Part shown: positions 1-11,690 of the stretch, one piece after another
Layout of the letters: each line of letters begins with the position of its first letter
Numbering within the stretch: position 1 is the stretch's first letter
DNA from: Kalaharituber pfeilii
Taxonomy: Eukaryota > Ascomycota > Pezizomycetes > Pezizales > Pezizaceae
NCBI GenBank assembly: GCA_015179045.1
Contig: WHUZ01000022.1
Location: 496,001 to 560,000, forward strand
Direction of reading: 5' to 3'
Length of the DNA stretch: 64,000 nt
Program-made: the position numbers and the translations under genes
The notes under the pieces: model-generated
Told to the model about the DNA's origin: nothing
Seen by the model: only the letters and a program-made list of their open reading frames with translations
Database searches by the model: none

Positions 1-575
1 TTTTTTTAAATCACGTAATCCCGCATACAGGGTACCAGCCTATGGCAGGGATCCATATACCCGGGCCAGGTTAAAGCAGCTATCTACACTACGCACACGA
101 TTGGTACACAACGTACCCTCTGGCCTTCGGTTATCCCAGTTCGAGGCCAGGCCGGCAAACCATTCCTCGACTGGGTTGCCCTCTCCTCCCTCCGTCCCCA
201 TCCACCCTTTCTGCTCTAAGTCCTTCCAGCACTGCCAGGTGACCATCTCACCATTCTCCTTCTTTCTCTTGGGTCGCTTCCAGCTCGCCACACTCGAACA
301 CCACACTCCAAGCTGCTCCACGAGGGCACCGCGCCTCCTCTTCACTGATTTTCCTCCTCCGCCTTTCCCAGTCCGTAGCCAGGTGTAGTTGGTGAGGGCC
401 CTTCTGCACCACTTGCCCTTCCCGAACCCAGCTCGCTCTCTCTCCTCCTTTCTCTTTCGAACTAAATCCTGGCCTGCCCTTCGTACCTCATGCATCTGGC
501 CCCCTCCTTGACCCACGGAAGCCTCACAGCTCCGGGAAATTCCCACAAGTTGATCTCGGCTAAGAAGTGCCATTC
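1..575 (-). mobile_element. LINE-B (Tad1-like) 3' fragment with poly(A) tail
   Basis: The left edge begins with a T run, which is the poly(A) tail read on the minus strand. It is followed by the LINE-B tail module (minus-strand sense: CCCTGCCATAGG, then TGCGGGATTACGTGA). The minus-strand reading frame at 40-573 resembles the C-terminal part of the LINE-B pol at 33.5-34.6 kb (for example GFGKG..K..RRALTNYTWLRTGKGGG against the basic region near 34.2 kb), so this is the end of a non-LTR retrotransposon. The 5' part is missing. No target-site duplication can be tested because the copy touches the window edge. Confidence 0.75.
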
Positions 576-1860
576 AAGTCATTCAATGCACAATGTTCTG
601 AGGTTTTACATATAGCAACTATTAAGAGCATGTTCTCCGCAACTCGGAATTTAACGGCAGAATCTTGAACTCTATACCTTTCTCTTCCTGTACGATGGAA
701 CCCCAATATATGTAGACAAAAGAATTTTTTTCCCATTAGAAGTAGATTACAAGAAACTTTTGTTACGATATACGAAAATTATAGTTAAGAATATTTTAGC
801 CTGCTGCATATAAGTTATACTAACCTCCTAAATATTATAGCTCAACTGCATAACACCTCTGTAGCGTAAGCCTTGAGGGATTAACTTGAAATCGTGTTCT
901 GAATGAAAGCACATGTTGCAACAATATCCCAAACTCTGGTGACGAGACTATCCCAAACTGTCATACGCGAACATGTTTGCCTCACTAAGCCCAGTTATAG
1001 CAGCATGTAATCGATGAACACACATACATACATAAAAGAGAAGGCTGTTGCGGAATGATCCTGGCCAGAAGGATGGAGAGATTTACTGAGGGCCAGGCCA
1101 GCTCATCGAGTGGTTGGTTACGGCACTGTACAGTAGTTTGATGCTGGCTATAATGAAGGCCAAGAATCCGACCAATTTTCTTCACTATAACCATTTTTCA
1201 CTGTAGCGAGGACACTTTCTTTACCTGTGACTCTGGCCCATCCCTTCGCTAAGGCCAGGATTTCACTAAAATGAGGTTCATAGGCAGGGTCTCCTATATT
1301 CCGTTAAATTTAAAGACAAGCCTGTAGTTCAAATCACCTCAAGAGAGGTGTCATGCATGCCCTCTTTTAGCGTGATGAAGATCCCTGTCATCCTGCACGT
1401 TAGTGAGTGCGGGCCTGAAACTAGTGCTTGAGAGCCCCCCATATATTGGAGAGTGTTCGAGAGTAAAGCAGCGGGAACATCTACAAGTGGGATTGAGCGG
1501 TAGACATTAATTCATTGCACATCTTCACTACTTCGGATCCTTCCACAGTTAGAAACAAGAAATTTGACCCCATGTCAACGTCGACGTGTAATCGTCAAGA
1601 AATGATCCCATCAACTGCTTCTAGGCTCAGCTCACATGAAGTTCCCAACATTCGGTTCATGCTCCCCCAAATATTCCCCTGCGATAACCCAAGCATTTTC
1701 TGGGAGCCCGCAATGCTATATCTCGCTGGCAGTCGCAGCGAGGAACGTTGCCTATATATGTTCTAATCCCATCGCAAAAGCTGGCAAAGTACCTTACGAA
1801 TCACCCCATGCTCGTACTTACTCGCTGGTCCAAAAAGTATTGGAACGGCTGACTTATTAT
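576..1860. other. Intergenic, no gene recognised
   Basis: Only short overlapping frames occur on both strands, without domain signatures or splice patterns. Nothing identifiable was found. Confidence 0.5.
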
Positions 1861-1879
1861 TTGACCAGCGAGTAATGCC

Positions 1880-2430
1880 AGGAGATGGGGAAATTTATTC
1901 CGGGTGCAGGTGCGTACAGGCGGGATCATCACGGAGAAAACAAGCAGAATCTGGCCGCGCCAACTTCCCCCCACTGCCAGCATCCCCTCTACTAACACCC
2001 CAGGAAAGCCTCGGATGAAGAAGCATGTTGGCATTGTGGGAAATGGAGTGGCTTGAGGGAGAAACTAGGGAATGTCCGCAATTGGCTGGAAGCTGCTAAC
2101 AGGGTTTTAAGGCAGATCACTGGGACCGTCAGTTGGGGGAATCCAGCAGCTATCCTGGAGGAGGAAGCAGAGCTAGTGCAGGAAGAGTGAGATTGGGAGG
2201 GAAATGGCCGAAGTCCTGTCGGTACGAGTGGGATGGACCACCCCAGGGGGCGTTGATGTGTTGCCTCCTTGTGTCTGCCTACATAATCATGGGAGGCCAT
2301 GGGCCCTACATGGCTTTGGTTGTGTTTTTTGTTACTCTCTGCAATAGCGTTATATTTTCATATCTTCTTTGCATGCATCTCGTTATATACCTCAAGGCGG
2401 TAAATATGCGAGTAATGAAATAGAAAAAAA
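1880..2430 (+). mobile_element. LINE-A derivative: ORF1 remnant joined to the 3' tail
   Basis: Plus-strand translation around 2040-2220 reads VRNWLEAANRVLRQ, then VRLGGKWPKSCRYEWD. The minus-strand copy at 20.8-21.2 kb reads VRRWLETGNAELGK, then VRLGGKWLRISPYEPD. The shared block looks like ORF1 (gag-like) of a Tad1-type element; a CWHCG motif lies just upstream. The copy ends with the LINE-A tail signature gcgagtaatgaaat and A-rich sequence near 2408-2432. No reverse transcriptase lies between, so this is an internally deleted, probably non-autonomous copy. The 5' boundary is approximate. Confidence 0.6.
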
Positions 2431-2879
2431 AAGAGATATCAATTCGGAATGATTACTTTATGAGAAACATCTCCTGTGTAGGTGGTCGCACGAGCAGGGA
2501 ACCCTGATTCCAGGCCAGCGCCAGCGTGACGAGTGCAATTCCTTTGCCTGGGAGGCATCCCAGCGTCTCACTGAAGTAGCATCTATGATGCGCTGTGGCG
2601 CTTCGTGGTGGGGGCATCAATGTAAGGTTTTCTGCTCCTCGAGCAAATGCGTGAGTCCTACCGTGTTTTTTAGCATAACTCAAGTGAAGTAAGGTATAAG
2701 TCAGAACTAGCTGCTGGATGAACTCATCAGTGCTTCGACAATTGACACAATGACAGTCTAGTAGCCAAGCAGAGTACACTTTTTATGAAATATTCCAACC
2801 GATCAATATCCCGTTTCACTAAAGAATAGGTCAGAACCTATGATGCTGCTGTGGGTTGCAATATTAGAGTCCTCCCGGT

Positions 2880-3403
2880 GCCACCAGCCATGCCAAGCCA
2901 CTTCATGCACAGATGCCATATGCATCGAACATAAAGAGGCAGGCAAGGCAGCGAAAGTTGGGACTTCCCTACGCTACCAGGGGGGGGGAGGGGTGGGTAG
3001 TCACGGAGGCAAGGATGCGCATGGCGGCTAAAGCACAGCGAGCCCAGGAGAAGAACAGACTGCGCATGGAGCACAGACCGTTGAAGAGACTAGGGAGCTT
3101 AGTATGCACCCTAGCAGGCCTGTTGCAGCTGGGAGGAAAAGACCTGAGGGCATGGAGGCACCAAGTGGGCAAGGTGGACAGCCCGGAATGTAGATGGTAT
3201 GGGGTGGGGGAGGAGACGTCAACACATATCTAGAGCAGGTGCGGGGTATGGAGGAGGTGGTGGCCGGGTGGGCTGGAGGTGATATACAGGTCCCCTGCAG
3301 CAAGAGAAGGGGAAGGGGACTCCCTGTGGAATTGATGAGGGACAGAGATAGGCGCATCATAGGGCGGCATACGAGTAATGATATATTTTTTCATAAAAAA
3401 AAG
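2880..3403 (+). mobile_element. LINE-A C-terminal fragment with tail
   Basis: Translation gives VTEARMRMAAKAQRAQ, RPLKRLGSLVCTLAGLL and ECRWYGVGEETSTH. These correspond to the post-RNase H region and CCHC motif seen at 22.3-22.7 kb and 24.5-24.7 kb. The second cysteine of the CxxC pair has become tyrosine. The copy ends in the tail gcggcatacgagtaatgata followed by an interrupted A run (3363-3403). Frames are shifted, so it is non-functional. Confidence 0.7.
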
Positions 3404-3757
3404 CACCTCGAACAGTGTGTCAACACAGACGCTTTCATTATAGTTGTTGCAGAGAATCGCTCTGCGTACTCCGCGCGAACTGTACTGACTGCATAGACTG
3501 TAGTTAAACGACCAATCGGCAGTAGGATTCAGTGGGCCTCATCATAAACTGGGTGGAGAACAGATCTAAAAGCCTGAATTCGTTCGCTGAGTACGGTCGG
3601 CTGATGGAGTCAGTTTGCTTACTTCTCAGTTCACAACTGTACCTAATGCTACACAAGATTTGCATACCTGGGGCCCAGCGGGTAGGAGGGTAGCGGTGTG
3701 AGGGAAAGTAGCGCCTAGCAGCGCCGAAGCAAAAAAGTGAGGATGAAGGTGAATAGT

Positions 3758-3812
3758 TATTTTTTTTTAATTGGGTCACGTAACCCCACATACAGGCCCT
3801 ATGACAGGGAAA
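3758..3812 (-). repeat. Tail-only insertion, LINE-B type
   Basis: A T run at 3761-3768 is followed by the reverse complement of the LINE-B tail. Sense sequence starts CCCTGTCATAGGG and continues to GGGGTTACGTGA and poly(A). Only about 45 bp of tail is present and no LINE body is attached. No clear target-site duplication was found. Confidence 0.55.
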
Positions 3813-4424
3813 GCGAGTTAATTAACCTCCTACGATGAAGGTTGTCAACGCGTTCTCGAAAATAGATATTTCAGTTTCTCACCATGTGCCGTGAACAAGC
3901 AGTGCCCTACATGGCCTTTGTTGGGAAGTATAAACTTGGGTTATAAAGTCGAAAATGCATGTGAACTCCTGAGTTTTCATCATTCAATAGATCTTCAGAT
4001 GATCCATCCTTTGCTGGTTTAGTCGTCCTCATATGGTTTCTTAACTAACTTCAACTCTTTTTGAAGCATCTTGCGATGAGATCCGCTACTTCACCTTGAT
4101 ATTACAACTCGCATTTCGTTAGCTTCAGCTCGGGCAACAATGGCAGCTCTTTGATCCAACCAAGATTTCATGTCGTGTTGGCTACTCTTTCCGAGGTATT
4201 GTTGACCTGTGCCAGTTTCGTCTACATTGCACATATATGCCCAGTCTGGCCTCTATTTAACGAAGTAAAGACCTGCACACATGTATACTCAATTCGATGC
4301 ACCCACTGTGCGGTTCTCAGTTAGGTGAGAGCTCTTGGTATCGCCAGATAAATGTGCTACCCCCTAACGTATCCGATGTGGTAACGATCTGCCATATAAC
4401 GATACGCTCTTTTGGCAATATTCG

Positions 4425-4426
<2 letters not shown>

Positions 4427-4462
<36 letters not shown>

Positions 4463-4500
4463 CACATAACCCCGCTTGTAGCACGTGGCCATGGCAGGGT
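4427..4500 (-). repeat. Tail-only SINE-B micro-insertion with perfect TSD
   Basis: A 34-bp T run and a 40-bp body (sense ACCCTGCCATGGCC ... GCGGGGTTATGTGAT) are flanked by identical 12-bp copies of gcaatattcgtc at 4415-4426 and 4501-4512. The duplication defines the insertion to the base: the whole inserted sequence is the tail module plus poly(A). Confidence 0.85.
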
Positions 4501-4512
4501 GCAATATTCGTC

Positions 4513-5251
4513 ATGCTTCATAACTTATTGCAGATATATTGCAACTATGGAAACTGCAGTACGTTATACGAATTTTGATGTCAACTGAATCAGAATTAGT
4601 ATCATATAAGGAAAGATGAAAGCCCCAATATAACCAAATCCATCATTATTCACCTCAACCAAGCGCTGCTTGTACAATGTAAGCTCAATATCCTCGAACT
4701 TAGAAAAATAATTCGGAAAACTAGCTATGATTATTATTTAATATTAGTCTTTCCAGATGAAGTGAAAAAATTGCATATAGAGATCGTATGGAATATTGAA
4801 GGAACCAATAAAATGTCTTCTGTGCTATCATATTTGTACCGATTGATTGCCGAATATGCTCAAGAGGATTGTTGCGATTGAAAGATAAGGAAGCAGATTG
4901 CCGAAGTGGGGCTGAAAAGGGTGTACTGTTACAAGGGGTAGATCATTACCACTTCAGATGCATGAGGCATTTTATTAATCTACGAGATTATGACGAGATG
5001 TCAAATGGGTGGATATCCAAGTTTTTAGGTAGGACGAATAACATCGTTACAATATTAGTTTATAATATTACTTTAGTTCAAGCTGCTTCATGCGAACAGG
5101 CGTGGAGATTCGCAAGGTTGGAGGAGCATAAATACTGTGCGTCAACCCACTGGTTGGATTCCAGCTCCAGGATTTCAGCATCCAGTCTCAGAGCCACTAC
5201 TGTTAGCAACTAGCTTAACCCTAAATTTTCTTCCTTAAGACTACCAACGCA
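4513..5251. other. AT-rich intergenic, probable upstream region of the SMP gene
   Basis: No reading frame with domain content was recognised. The last few hundred bases precede the small gene starting at 5252 and presumably hold its promoter, but no clear TATA element was identified. Confidence 0.4.
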
Positions 5252-5518
5252 ATGTCGTCGAAGGGAAACCCAATGTCCAAGGCTGATTCATCCCGAATCC
5301 AGTCTACGCAAGTTGGTTTACTGCCTTTTTGTTTGAATATACACAATAAGTTTTGAATCGAAGCTGACAAGTAGCAGGCGAAAGCAGGCCATGATACAAG
5401 TTCAAAGAGCTTTTCAGCTCGTGCTCAGTCAGCTGGAGATCGAAATGCAAATGCTGGCATCAGTGGCGGTGGACAGAAATCTTCAGGCCAAGCACAAGGT
5501 ACGGGAGGAAAGAAATAA
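5252..5518 (+). CDS. Small hydrophilic SMP-domain stress protein
   Basis: Two exons (5252-5311 and 5375-5518) join in phase to encode 67 residues. The intron starts GTTGGT, has a branch point gctgac and ends in tag. The protein begins MSSKGNPMSKADSSRIQSTQ and continues with FSARAQSAGDRNANAG, ending GQAQGTGGKK. The pattern (M)SK-D-SRIQS with AKAG and ARAQSAGDR matches the SMP (seed maturation protein) motif, which is known from LEA-type plant proteins and small fungal stress proteins. It is Gly/Ser/Gln-rich, has no hydrophobic core and is probably intrinsically disordered. A role in desiccation or general stress protection is inferred from the family. Each exon is too short to stand out as a long open frame. 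The coding sequence is intact despite surrounding transposons. Confidence 0.8.
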
Positions 5519-5945
5519 GGAGGTTAATGGCATGGCCTTTTAGTCACTTTCAAATGACTTCAAAGAGCCTTCATGTTTTTCCCATTTTTGTTTTGAGGTC
5601 CTGTAGCGAAGCGAGAGGGAAGTGGAGCAGATATAAAGCGAATAAAGGCAGGGCGTTAGTGAAACAAGAAGAAGAGAGGAGGCATTGGGATAATTGCTTA
5701 GGTTCAACAATTGATGTGTAGCGCGCAGAAAAATATGATATTGAACGAAAGCTATGCTTCACTGTGATTCACGCTCTATGGATTATCCCTGATCTTACTA
5801 GATTGGGATGCCCTCATCGTGCTAGGAGTGACGGTGCACTTGCCTTTCAAGGGCGTATGGAATAAATCACCCAGTGTGTCTTTGTTGAATTCACCCAGTC
5901 GTTCATTGCATGTCCTACGGGACAAACCCAGCGAAAGTCAAGGTA
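5519..5945. other. Intergenic, 3' side of the SMP gene
   Basis: Short unrelated frames only. It probably contains the 3' UTR of the SMP gene, and nothing else was recognised. Confidence 0.4.
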
Positions 5946-6796
5946 CTGTCTTTCACCACAAAGCGACGTGCCCCACGTCCCGACGCACGTTTTACACCAA
6001 AACTGACCACGCGCGACAACATATATTTCAACCACGAGAATAGGATTTTGTATGCGCTTTTCAGGGAAGGGTTATTCTTCACCTTTAATACCTCTACTCG
6101 CTCTGAAAAGACATTGTGGTCAGTTAATGACACCATGAGTTTTGCATTGATGTCTTGGCATGCATTTATATGGAATTCCCATACAAAGTGCACTGGAGGG
6201 TAGGATGCACAACTTCCCTTCAACGCTCACCATAATGGCTATAGAATTGTGGCTAGAGAGTCTCCCCAATAGGTCTCTTGATAATTAGTGCTTTGATTGG
6301 CTTGATGTTGTTTAATGCCTAGTTCATACATCAAATTGCCATTTCTGGTAGTTTTCCTATACAATTATTGCATACAATTTCTATGAGAATATGAATTTTG
6401 TGAGTAACTCCACCACTTCTTCAGAAATTTTCTTGATGCACTTCTTTCATCTTTGAATAAGGTGAAATATTACTTTTCAAGTGTCCTACTGTTTTTATCA
6501 AATTTAATTCAGGTGTGATAAGTGGAATTCAATACCAGTGGTATTACAGCGAAAAATACTGTATATGCCAAGCCAATGCCAAAGTGTGGTGTGAAATTCA
6601 TGGAATCATAAGCCCCTTCAAAACATCATTTCTGTAGAAGCTAAGGTGCGGAATATGAAGATCAGTCCTTCATTTAACTCCTCCACAAGCTGGATGCCAA
6701 ATTCTATTCTGGTGGTTGAGATATACTGTATGTTGTCAGTTTTGGTGTAAAACGTGCGTCGGGACGTGGTGTACGTCGCGTTGTGGTGAATTACAG
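5946..6796. mobile_element. TA-flanked DNA transposon with about 80-bp TIRs, non-coding
   Basis: The left arm (5946 to about 6035) and the right arm (about 6716-6796) are inverted copies. Both contain CACCACAA near the tip, then CACGTCCCGACGCACG and TTTTACACCAAAACTGA. The tips read CTGT...ACAG and are flanked by TA on each side (5944-5945, 6797-6798), as in Tc1/mariner-type elements. The interior has no transposase-like frame, so it is a non-autonomous element of 851 bp. Family assignment rests on the TA target and is inference. Confidence 0.7.
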
Positions 6797-7199
6797 TAGC
6801 AAGCGAACAATGATAAAAAAAAAAAAAATAAATGAAATAAAATAAAAAAATTCTCCGTTATCACTACCTTCCTTGGTTGCGAAGAGCTTAACATTCCTTT
6901 CTTCTAATTCTATGGGTTTGTCTCCAAGTTTCTCGTCTTTGGGCTATGGTGCCGGAAGTTAATAATCAACTAGCCTCGGACCAGGCGTTTAATCTATTAT
7001 AGTACTGAGTTACATCCCTCTTGGCGTCCACCTAACCCCTGTCAAAAAAGACCTTGGCAACAACCAACCATCTATCAACGTACTGAGTTACGAGAGAATG
7101 CCCGCTCGCTACGCTCGCAATGGGGGCAGAGCATGTAGGGGGAGCTGAGGCAGAGCTTGCAACCGGGGTTAGGGGCTCTGCAGTGCTGTCATCGAGTAG

Positions 7200-7397
7200 C
7201 AAACCCTTCACACAGGAGTTTCCAGGGATCTCTACTTGTATCTGGTATTGTCATTGTTGTTATTCTCACTTCCCCTTCACATAGGAGTTCTGGGGATTTC
7301 TACTTTTATATCTAACTTTCCTTTTATTTCATATGTAACTAAACATCGCCATAGCCCGTAGCGCGGCATGCGATTAATGATATATAAAAAAAAAAAA
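7200..7397 (+). repeat. LINE-A 3' UTR fragment and tail
   Basis: The end reads cgccatagcccgtagcgc, then ggcatgcgattaatgata and an A run (7347-7397). It is preceded by tatgtaactaaa, which is also present in the LINE-A copies at 18.3 and 23.7 kb. Within the stretch, a block with cacaggagtttcc and cataggagttctgggga is repeated. The 5' limit is uncertain. Confidence 0.55.
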
Positions 7398-7716
7398 ATG
7401 AAGTAGCAAATGGCACCATCGTGACTGCGAGAATCATTTCTGGTGAGTTTGAGCATGCTCTTTCAGCCGCTTGCACATATGCTCCCTGAGAGACCCCACT
7501 CGCTTCGCTCGGGGGTCTATACAACTGCTAGGGGGGGTGGCGCACCTAGGGAAGTGACGCGCCTAGAGAAGTGATGCGCCTAGGAGGTGACGTGCCTAGG
7601 GTGATGCACCTCAGGGGGCGCCATCAAGAGGAGAAAAACTGACAGAGGTGTACACTTAACACCGAAGGATAGCACTGTATTATCAAGACCCGCACCTTTA
7701 AAATTGGTCTCTACTA

Positions 7717-8453
7717 CAGTCTAACCTTGCTATAGCGGACGCCCTAACACTACCGGACCGGACAAAAACCTCCAGACCCTGTCTCCATACAAATAATATT
7801 TGCTATACCGGACACACTAATACTAATACATCTCGCCATAGCCCTTAGGGCGGCATGCGAGTAATGAAATAAAAAAAAAAAAAAAAAAAAAAAATACTAA
7901 TACATCTTAGACTACTCCACTTTACCACTTAGACTGGTTGTTTACCACTCTGCTGCCGTCAATGCTAACTACCACTACTGCTGCCGTTACTGCTGCCATT
8001 ACTGCTGTCACCGCTACTGCTATCACTTGCTACCGATGCTGCCACCACTGCTGCCACTACTGCTGCTACCACTGCTGTCGCTGCTGCTGCTGGAAGGCTG
8101 GAACATTGTTGTAGAGTTTGCTGCTTCTTTGGTGTGAATTGATGAGCTTTTAGAGAAACAGTCAGCGTGACAGCGTAGCATGTTTTGGCTCTAGTCAATG
8201 CTTGCATATTTGATGCTCCCCAAGAGCTTGGAAGGCTCGACCTCTTCTAGGCGGTGAGAGCGATGCATGTTGAATAGACTTTGATTGAGTTAATGTTTGC
8301 TGCACTTGTTTATTTGCTACTCCAGTAATTTCTATACATATTTTTGCCACCTCTTTTTTACATTTGCGAAGCATTTTATTCTATACCGGAAGCTTGCTAT
8401 AGCAGACAAAAAGTGCCAGATTTTTACTCGTCCAGTATAGCAAGGATAGACTA
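7717..8453. mobile_element. pogo-like TA-flanked transposon remnant
   Basis: The left tip CAGTCTAACCTTGCTATAGC at 7717 is mirrored by the right tip ending tatagcaaggatagacta at 8453, with TA on both sides (7715-7716, 8454-8455). The tips resemble pogo/Tigger ends (CAGT...). The element is 737 bp. Its interior is dominated by imperfect ctgctgcc/actactgctgcc repeats and holds no recognisable DDE transposase, so it is a deletion derivative. A LINE-A tail-only insertion lies inside it at 7834-7893. Confidence 0.65.
7834..7893 (+). repeat. Tail-only LINE-A micro-insertion with perfect TSD
   Basis: A body of about 37 bp (cgccatagcccttagggc, then ggcatgcgagtaatga) plus an A run is bracketed by a perfect 14-bp duplication, atactaatacatct, at 7820-7833 and 7894-7907. 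The insertion begins exactly at the 5' base of the predicted tail hairpin. Confidence 0.85.
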
Positions 8454-8629
8454 TATCCTTAGATGTCATATTCCTATCTGGATACTCGCATTCCTCCGCT
8501 GCAGTTATATTTACAACAACTGTATCTGTCAAATTTATCTAATCAACTACTCTAACTATAGCTAAAATCCCACCACCACGCTCACTATCTCTTCTGAGGT
8601 TCCAACTTTCCCAGTTGCCCACCCATCAA

Positions 8630-8840
8630 CTACACCTTGCTGAATCACTTGCTGAATCGTCCGCTGAATGGCCTGCTGAATCACTTGTTGAATTGGCTTC
8701 TGAATGTCCTGAATCCGCTGCTGAATCCCCCGCTCAAGTGCCTACTGAATCCCCCGCTAAAGTGCTTGCTGAATCCCCTACCGAATCACTTGCCGAATCG
8801 CTTGTAGAACTACATGCTGAACTTGTTTGTTGAACTTTCT
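8630..8840 (+). repeat. Short-period minisatellite (GCTGAATC-type)
   Basis: Imperfect repeats of gctgaatcacttgctgaatc and close variants run through this stretch. Translated, they give a monotonous A-E-S-x-x-E-S pattern over about 70 residues (8615-8833). The open frame is explained by the repeat, and no initiator context or splice structure supports a gene. Confidence 0.6.
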
Positions 8841-9655
8841 AACTCATCTGCTAAGCTGCTAGTTAGCTCACATAATGAATTGCTTGCTGAACCCTTTACT
8901 GAATCGTATAGTGCATTCTCACTTACCTATTAGCCTATCCACTATAGCATTCAGGTTCCTCAAGTAGCAAGTTTAGTAGAGTACAACCCGATAACCTATA
9001 ATTTTTTCAGTATCAATATAGTAGTGCCAATGGAATAAAAGTGACTCTTACCTTTGCATTGTCAAGTTGCGGAGTTGTAAAGGGATGAAGGTGAGGAGGT
9101 AGTTTTAAGATAGATTTATTCTTAATTCAGGAGAATATCATAGAAGTCGAGCTATCTTTATTTTGATTAGTTTGATAGGACGACTTACTCAAGTTGACAG
9201 AGATTTGCACAGTTACATTAAAAGTGCTGATCAGAAGCCACTTGTAGAGGTCATAGCCACAAAGTATAGAAATCTATTGGCCCGATAAGAGAGGAGGCCC
9301 AAGTTATTCTCGAAAATTTTTATCTCAGTACTATATAGATATCCCTCTTGGCGTCCACCTAACCCTTGAAAAAAAAAAGACCTTGGCGTCTACCTAACCC
9401 CTGAATAAAAAAAGACCTGTGAAATGTTCACATACTCCTAAACCTCAACATACCCCTGAACCTTCGTCATAAGGCACATATTGATGTGGAATATGCCAAA
9501 CGCCCGACAATACCTATATCAAGAGTTTCCATCACATTTCGTATGGAATCAACCTTCACGGAGATGAACACCATAACAATGAGGAGTTGCAATTGGCCGT
9601 ATCTATCACTGCAATCCCTTTATGTGAAATGTTCACATTCTTCTGAACCTCACAT
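8841..9655. other. Intergenic with dispersed repeat near 9345-9420
   Basis: The block cttggcgtccacctaaccc followed by an A-rich stretch and gacctt occurs here, in two adjacent variants, and also at about 7020. It is a short dispersed repeat of unknown class. No gene was seen. Confidence 0.45.
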
Positions 9656-11690
9656 TCTCGGCATAAGATACAGAAGAATGAGCCAAATTTTATAGGTATG
9701 GTATATCTCTCTCACCATCAGGAGATGAAGTATAACGAGTTCAATTTGACAGGTATAGCAGCAGCTTTCCATAGCACAATAGTAACAGAGTGAGCCGAAT
9801 TTAACAGGTATAAGAGTACAATTTGACTGGTATTCGATGGCACGAGATGCAGCTGAATGAGTCAAATTTGACAGGTATGGTAGCTCTATTTCATCTCGCG
9901 AGATATAGCAAAATGAGCTGAATTTGATAGGTACTTTGACAGGCACAACAGCTCCTCAATGGTGCGAGATGTAGCAGAACGAGTCAAATTTGACAGGTAT
10001 GGTAGGTCCATTTCACCCCGTGAGATGTAGCAAAATGAGCCGAATTTGACAGGCACTTTGACAGGCACGACATCTCCTCAATGTAACAGGCACGACAGCT
10101 CCTCAATTTGACAGGCACGACAGCTCCTCAATTCGACAGGCACGGCAGCTCCTCAATGGTGTGAGATGCGGCAGAACGAGTCAAATTGACAGGTATAGTA
10201 CGTCCATTTCACCCCGCGAGATGCCGCAAAATGAGCCAAATTTGACAGGCACTTTGACAGGCATGACAGCTCCTCAATTTGACAGGCACGACAGCTCCTC
10301 AATCGTGTGAGGTGCAGCAGAACGAGTCAAATTTAACAGGTATAGTAGGTCCATCTCACCCCGCGAGATGCAGCAAAATGAGCCGAATTTGACAGGCACT
10401 TTGACAGGCACGACAGCTCCTCAATTTGACAGGTACGACAGCTCCTCAATAGTGCAACATGCAGCAGAACGAGTCAAATGTGATAGGTATGGTAGGTCTA
10501 TTTTACCTCGCAAGATGCAGCAAAATGAGCCGAATTTTACAGGCACTTTACAGGTATGATAGCTCCTCAATGGTGTGAGATGCAGCAGAATGAGCCGAAT
10601 TTAATAGGTATAACAGTTCCCTCAATGGCGTAAGCTGTGGTCAAGCTGACAGATATGACCTTGACAGGGAAAAATGAGGCAGAATAAGCCCAATTTAACA
10701 GGTATGACAGCTTTCTCTCAATGGCGCGAGATGTGGCCGAATGAGCTCAAGTTGACAAGTATTACAGGACTCTTTCCATAGCGTAAGAGCAGCAGAATGA
10801 GCTGAATTTGACAGGTATAGTAGGTCTCTCTTGCCGTGCCATGGCGAGCAGCTGCAAGCAGAGTTACGGGAAATTAAAAAAAAAAAAAAAAAAAAAAAGT
10901 AGGTCTCTCTTGATAGCACGAGATGCAGCAAAATGAACTCAATTGCACCGGTGTGTAAGTCTCCCTTGACAATACAAGATACAGTAGAATAAACTAACTT
11001 TAACAAGTATATAGGTATGGCAAGACTCTTCTATGGCACGAGATACAAAAGAATGAGCCAAATTTCATAAGTATGGCACACCTCTCTTACCAGCAGGAGA
11101 TGTAGTAAACGAACTCAATTTGATAGGTATAGTAGTACCTTTCCATAGGAGAGTAGCAGAGTGAGCCAAATTTGACAGGTATAATAGGACTCTTTCCGCA
11201 TTGTGAGATATAGTAGAATGAGCACATTTTGATAGTTATTCAATAGCACAAGATGCAGCAGAACGAGAGTCGAATTTGACAGATATGGCAGGTCTATTTC
11301 AGCCTGGGAGATTCAGCAGAATAAGCCGGATTTGACAGGGATTGGTAGATCTCTCTTGCTAACATGAGATACAGCAGGGCGAGCACAATTTGACAGGCAT
11401 GACAGCTCCTCAATAATGTGAGATGCAGCAGAATGAGCCGAATTCAATAGGAATGGCAGTCTCTCTCGATGGTGTGAGATGAGGCAGAATGAGCTCAATT
11501 TAACAGGGTATGACAGCTTCCTTTCGATGGCATGAGATGAGCCAGAATGAGCTCAAGTGGACAAGTATTACCGGACTCCTTCCACAGTGTGAGAACAGCA
11601 GAATGAGCCAAATTTGACAGATACAATAAGATCTCCTTGATGGTGCGAGATGGGGCAAAATGAGAATGCGCTGGACCGGTACGGCATGGT
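9656..11690. repeat. About 31-unit degenerate minisatellite, about 58-bp period
   Basis: The core cagcaraatgagccgaattt followed by gacaggtatggcagg recurs roughly every 55-65 bp from about 9670 to 11660, about 31 times by eye. Spacer variants (ctcctcaatggtgcgagatg; ccatttcaccccgcgagatg) alternate between cores. Around 9960-10560 there is a higher-order pattern with extra gacaggcacgacagctcctc blocks. All frames are open only in short patches, so no protein is claimed. One tail-only retroposon sits inside it (10834-10898), so the array predates that insertion. Confidence 0.85.
10834..10898 (+). repeat. Tail-only SINE-B micro-insertion with perfect 14-bp TSD
   Basis: The body starts ccgtgccatggcgagcagct and runs to gcagagttacggg plus an A run. 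The flanks are identical copies of gtaggtctctcttg (10820-10833 and 10899-10912). The inserted sequence is again only the tail module. Confidence 0.85.

Noticed and set aside
7965..8207. Ala/Ser-rich 80-codon minus-strand frame
   Set aside because: Produced by ctgctgcc-type repeats inside the pogo-like element.
8615..8833. AES-repeat 72-codon frame as a gene
   Set aside because: Explained by the short-period minisatellite; no start or splice context.
9656..11690. CRISPR-like array
   Set aside because: Repeats are degenerate, the spacers are repeats themselves, and the genome is eukaryotic.
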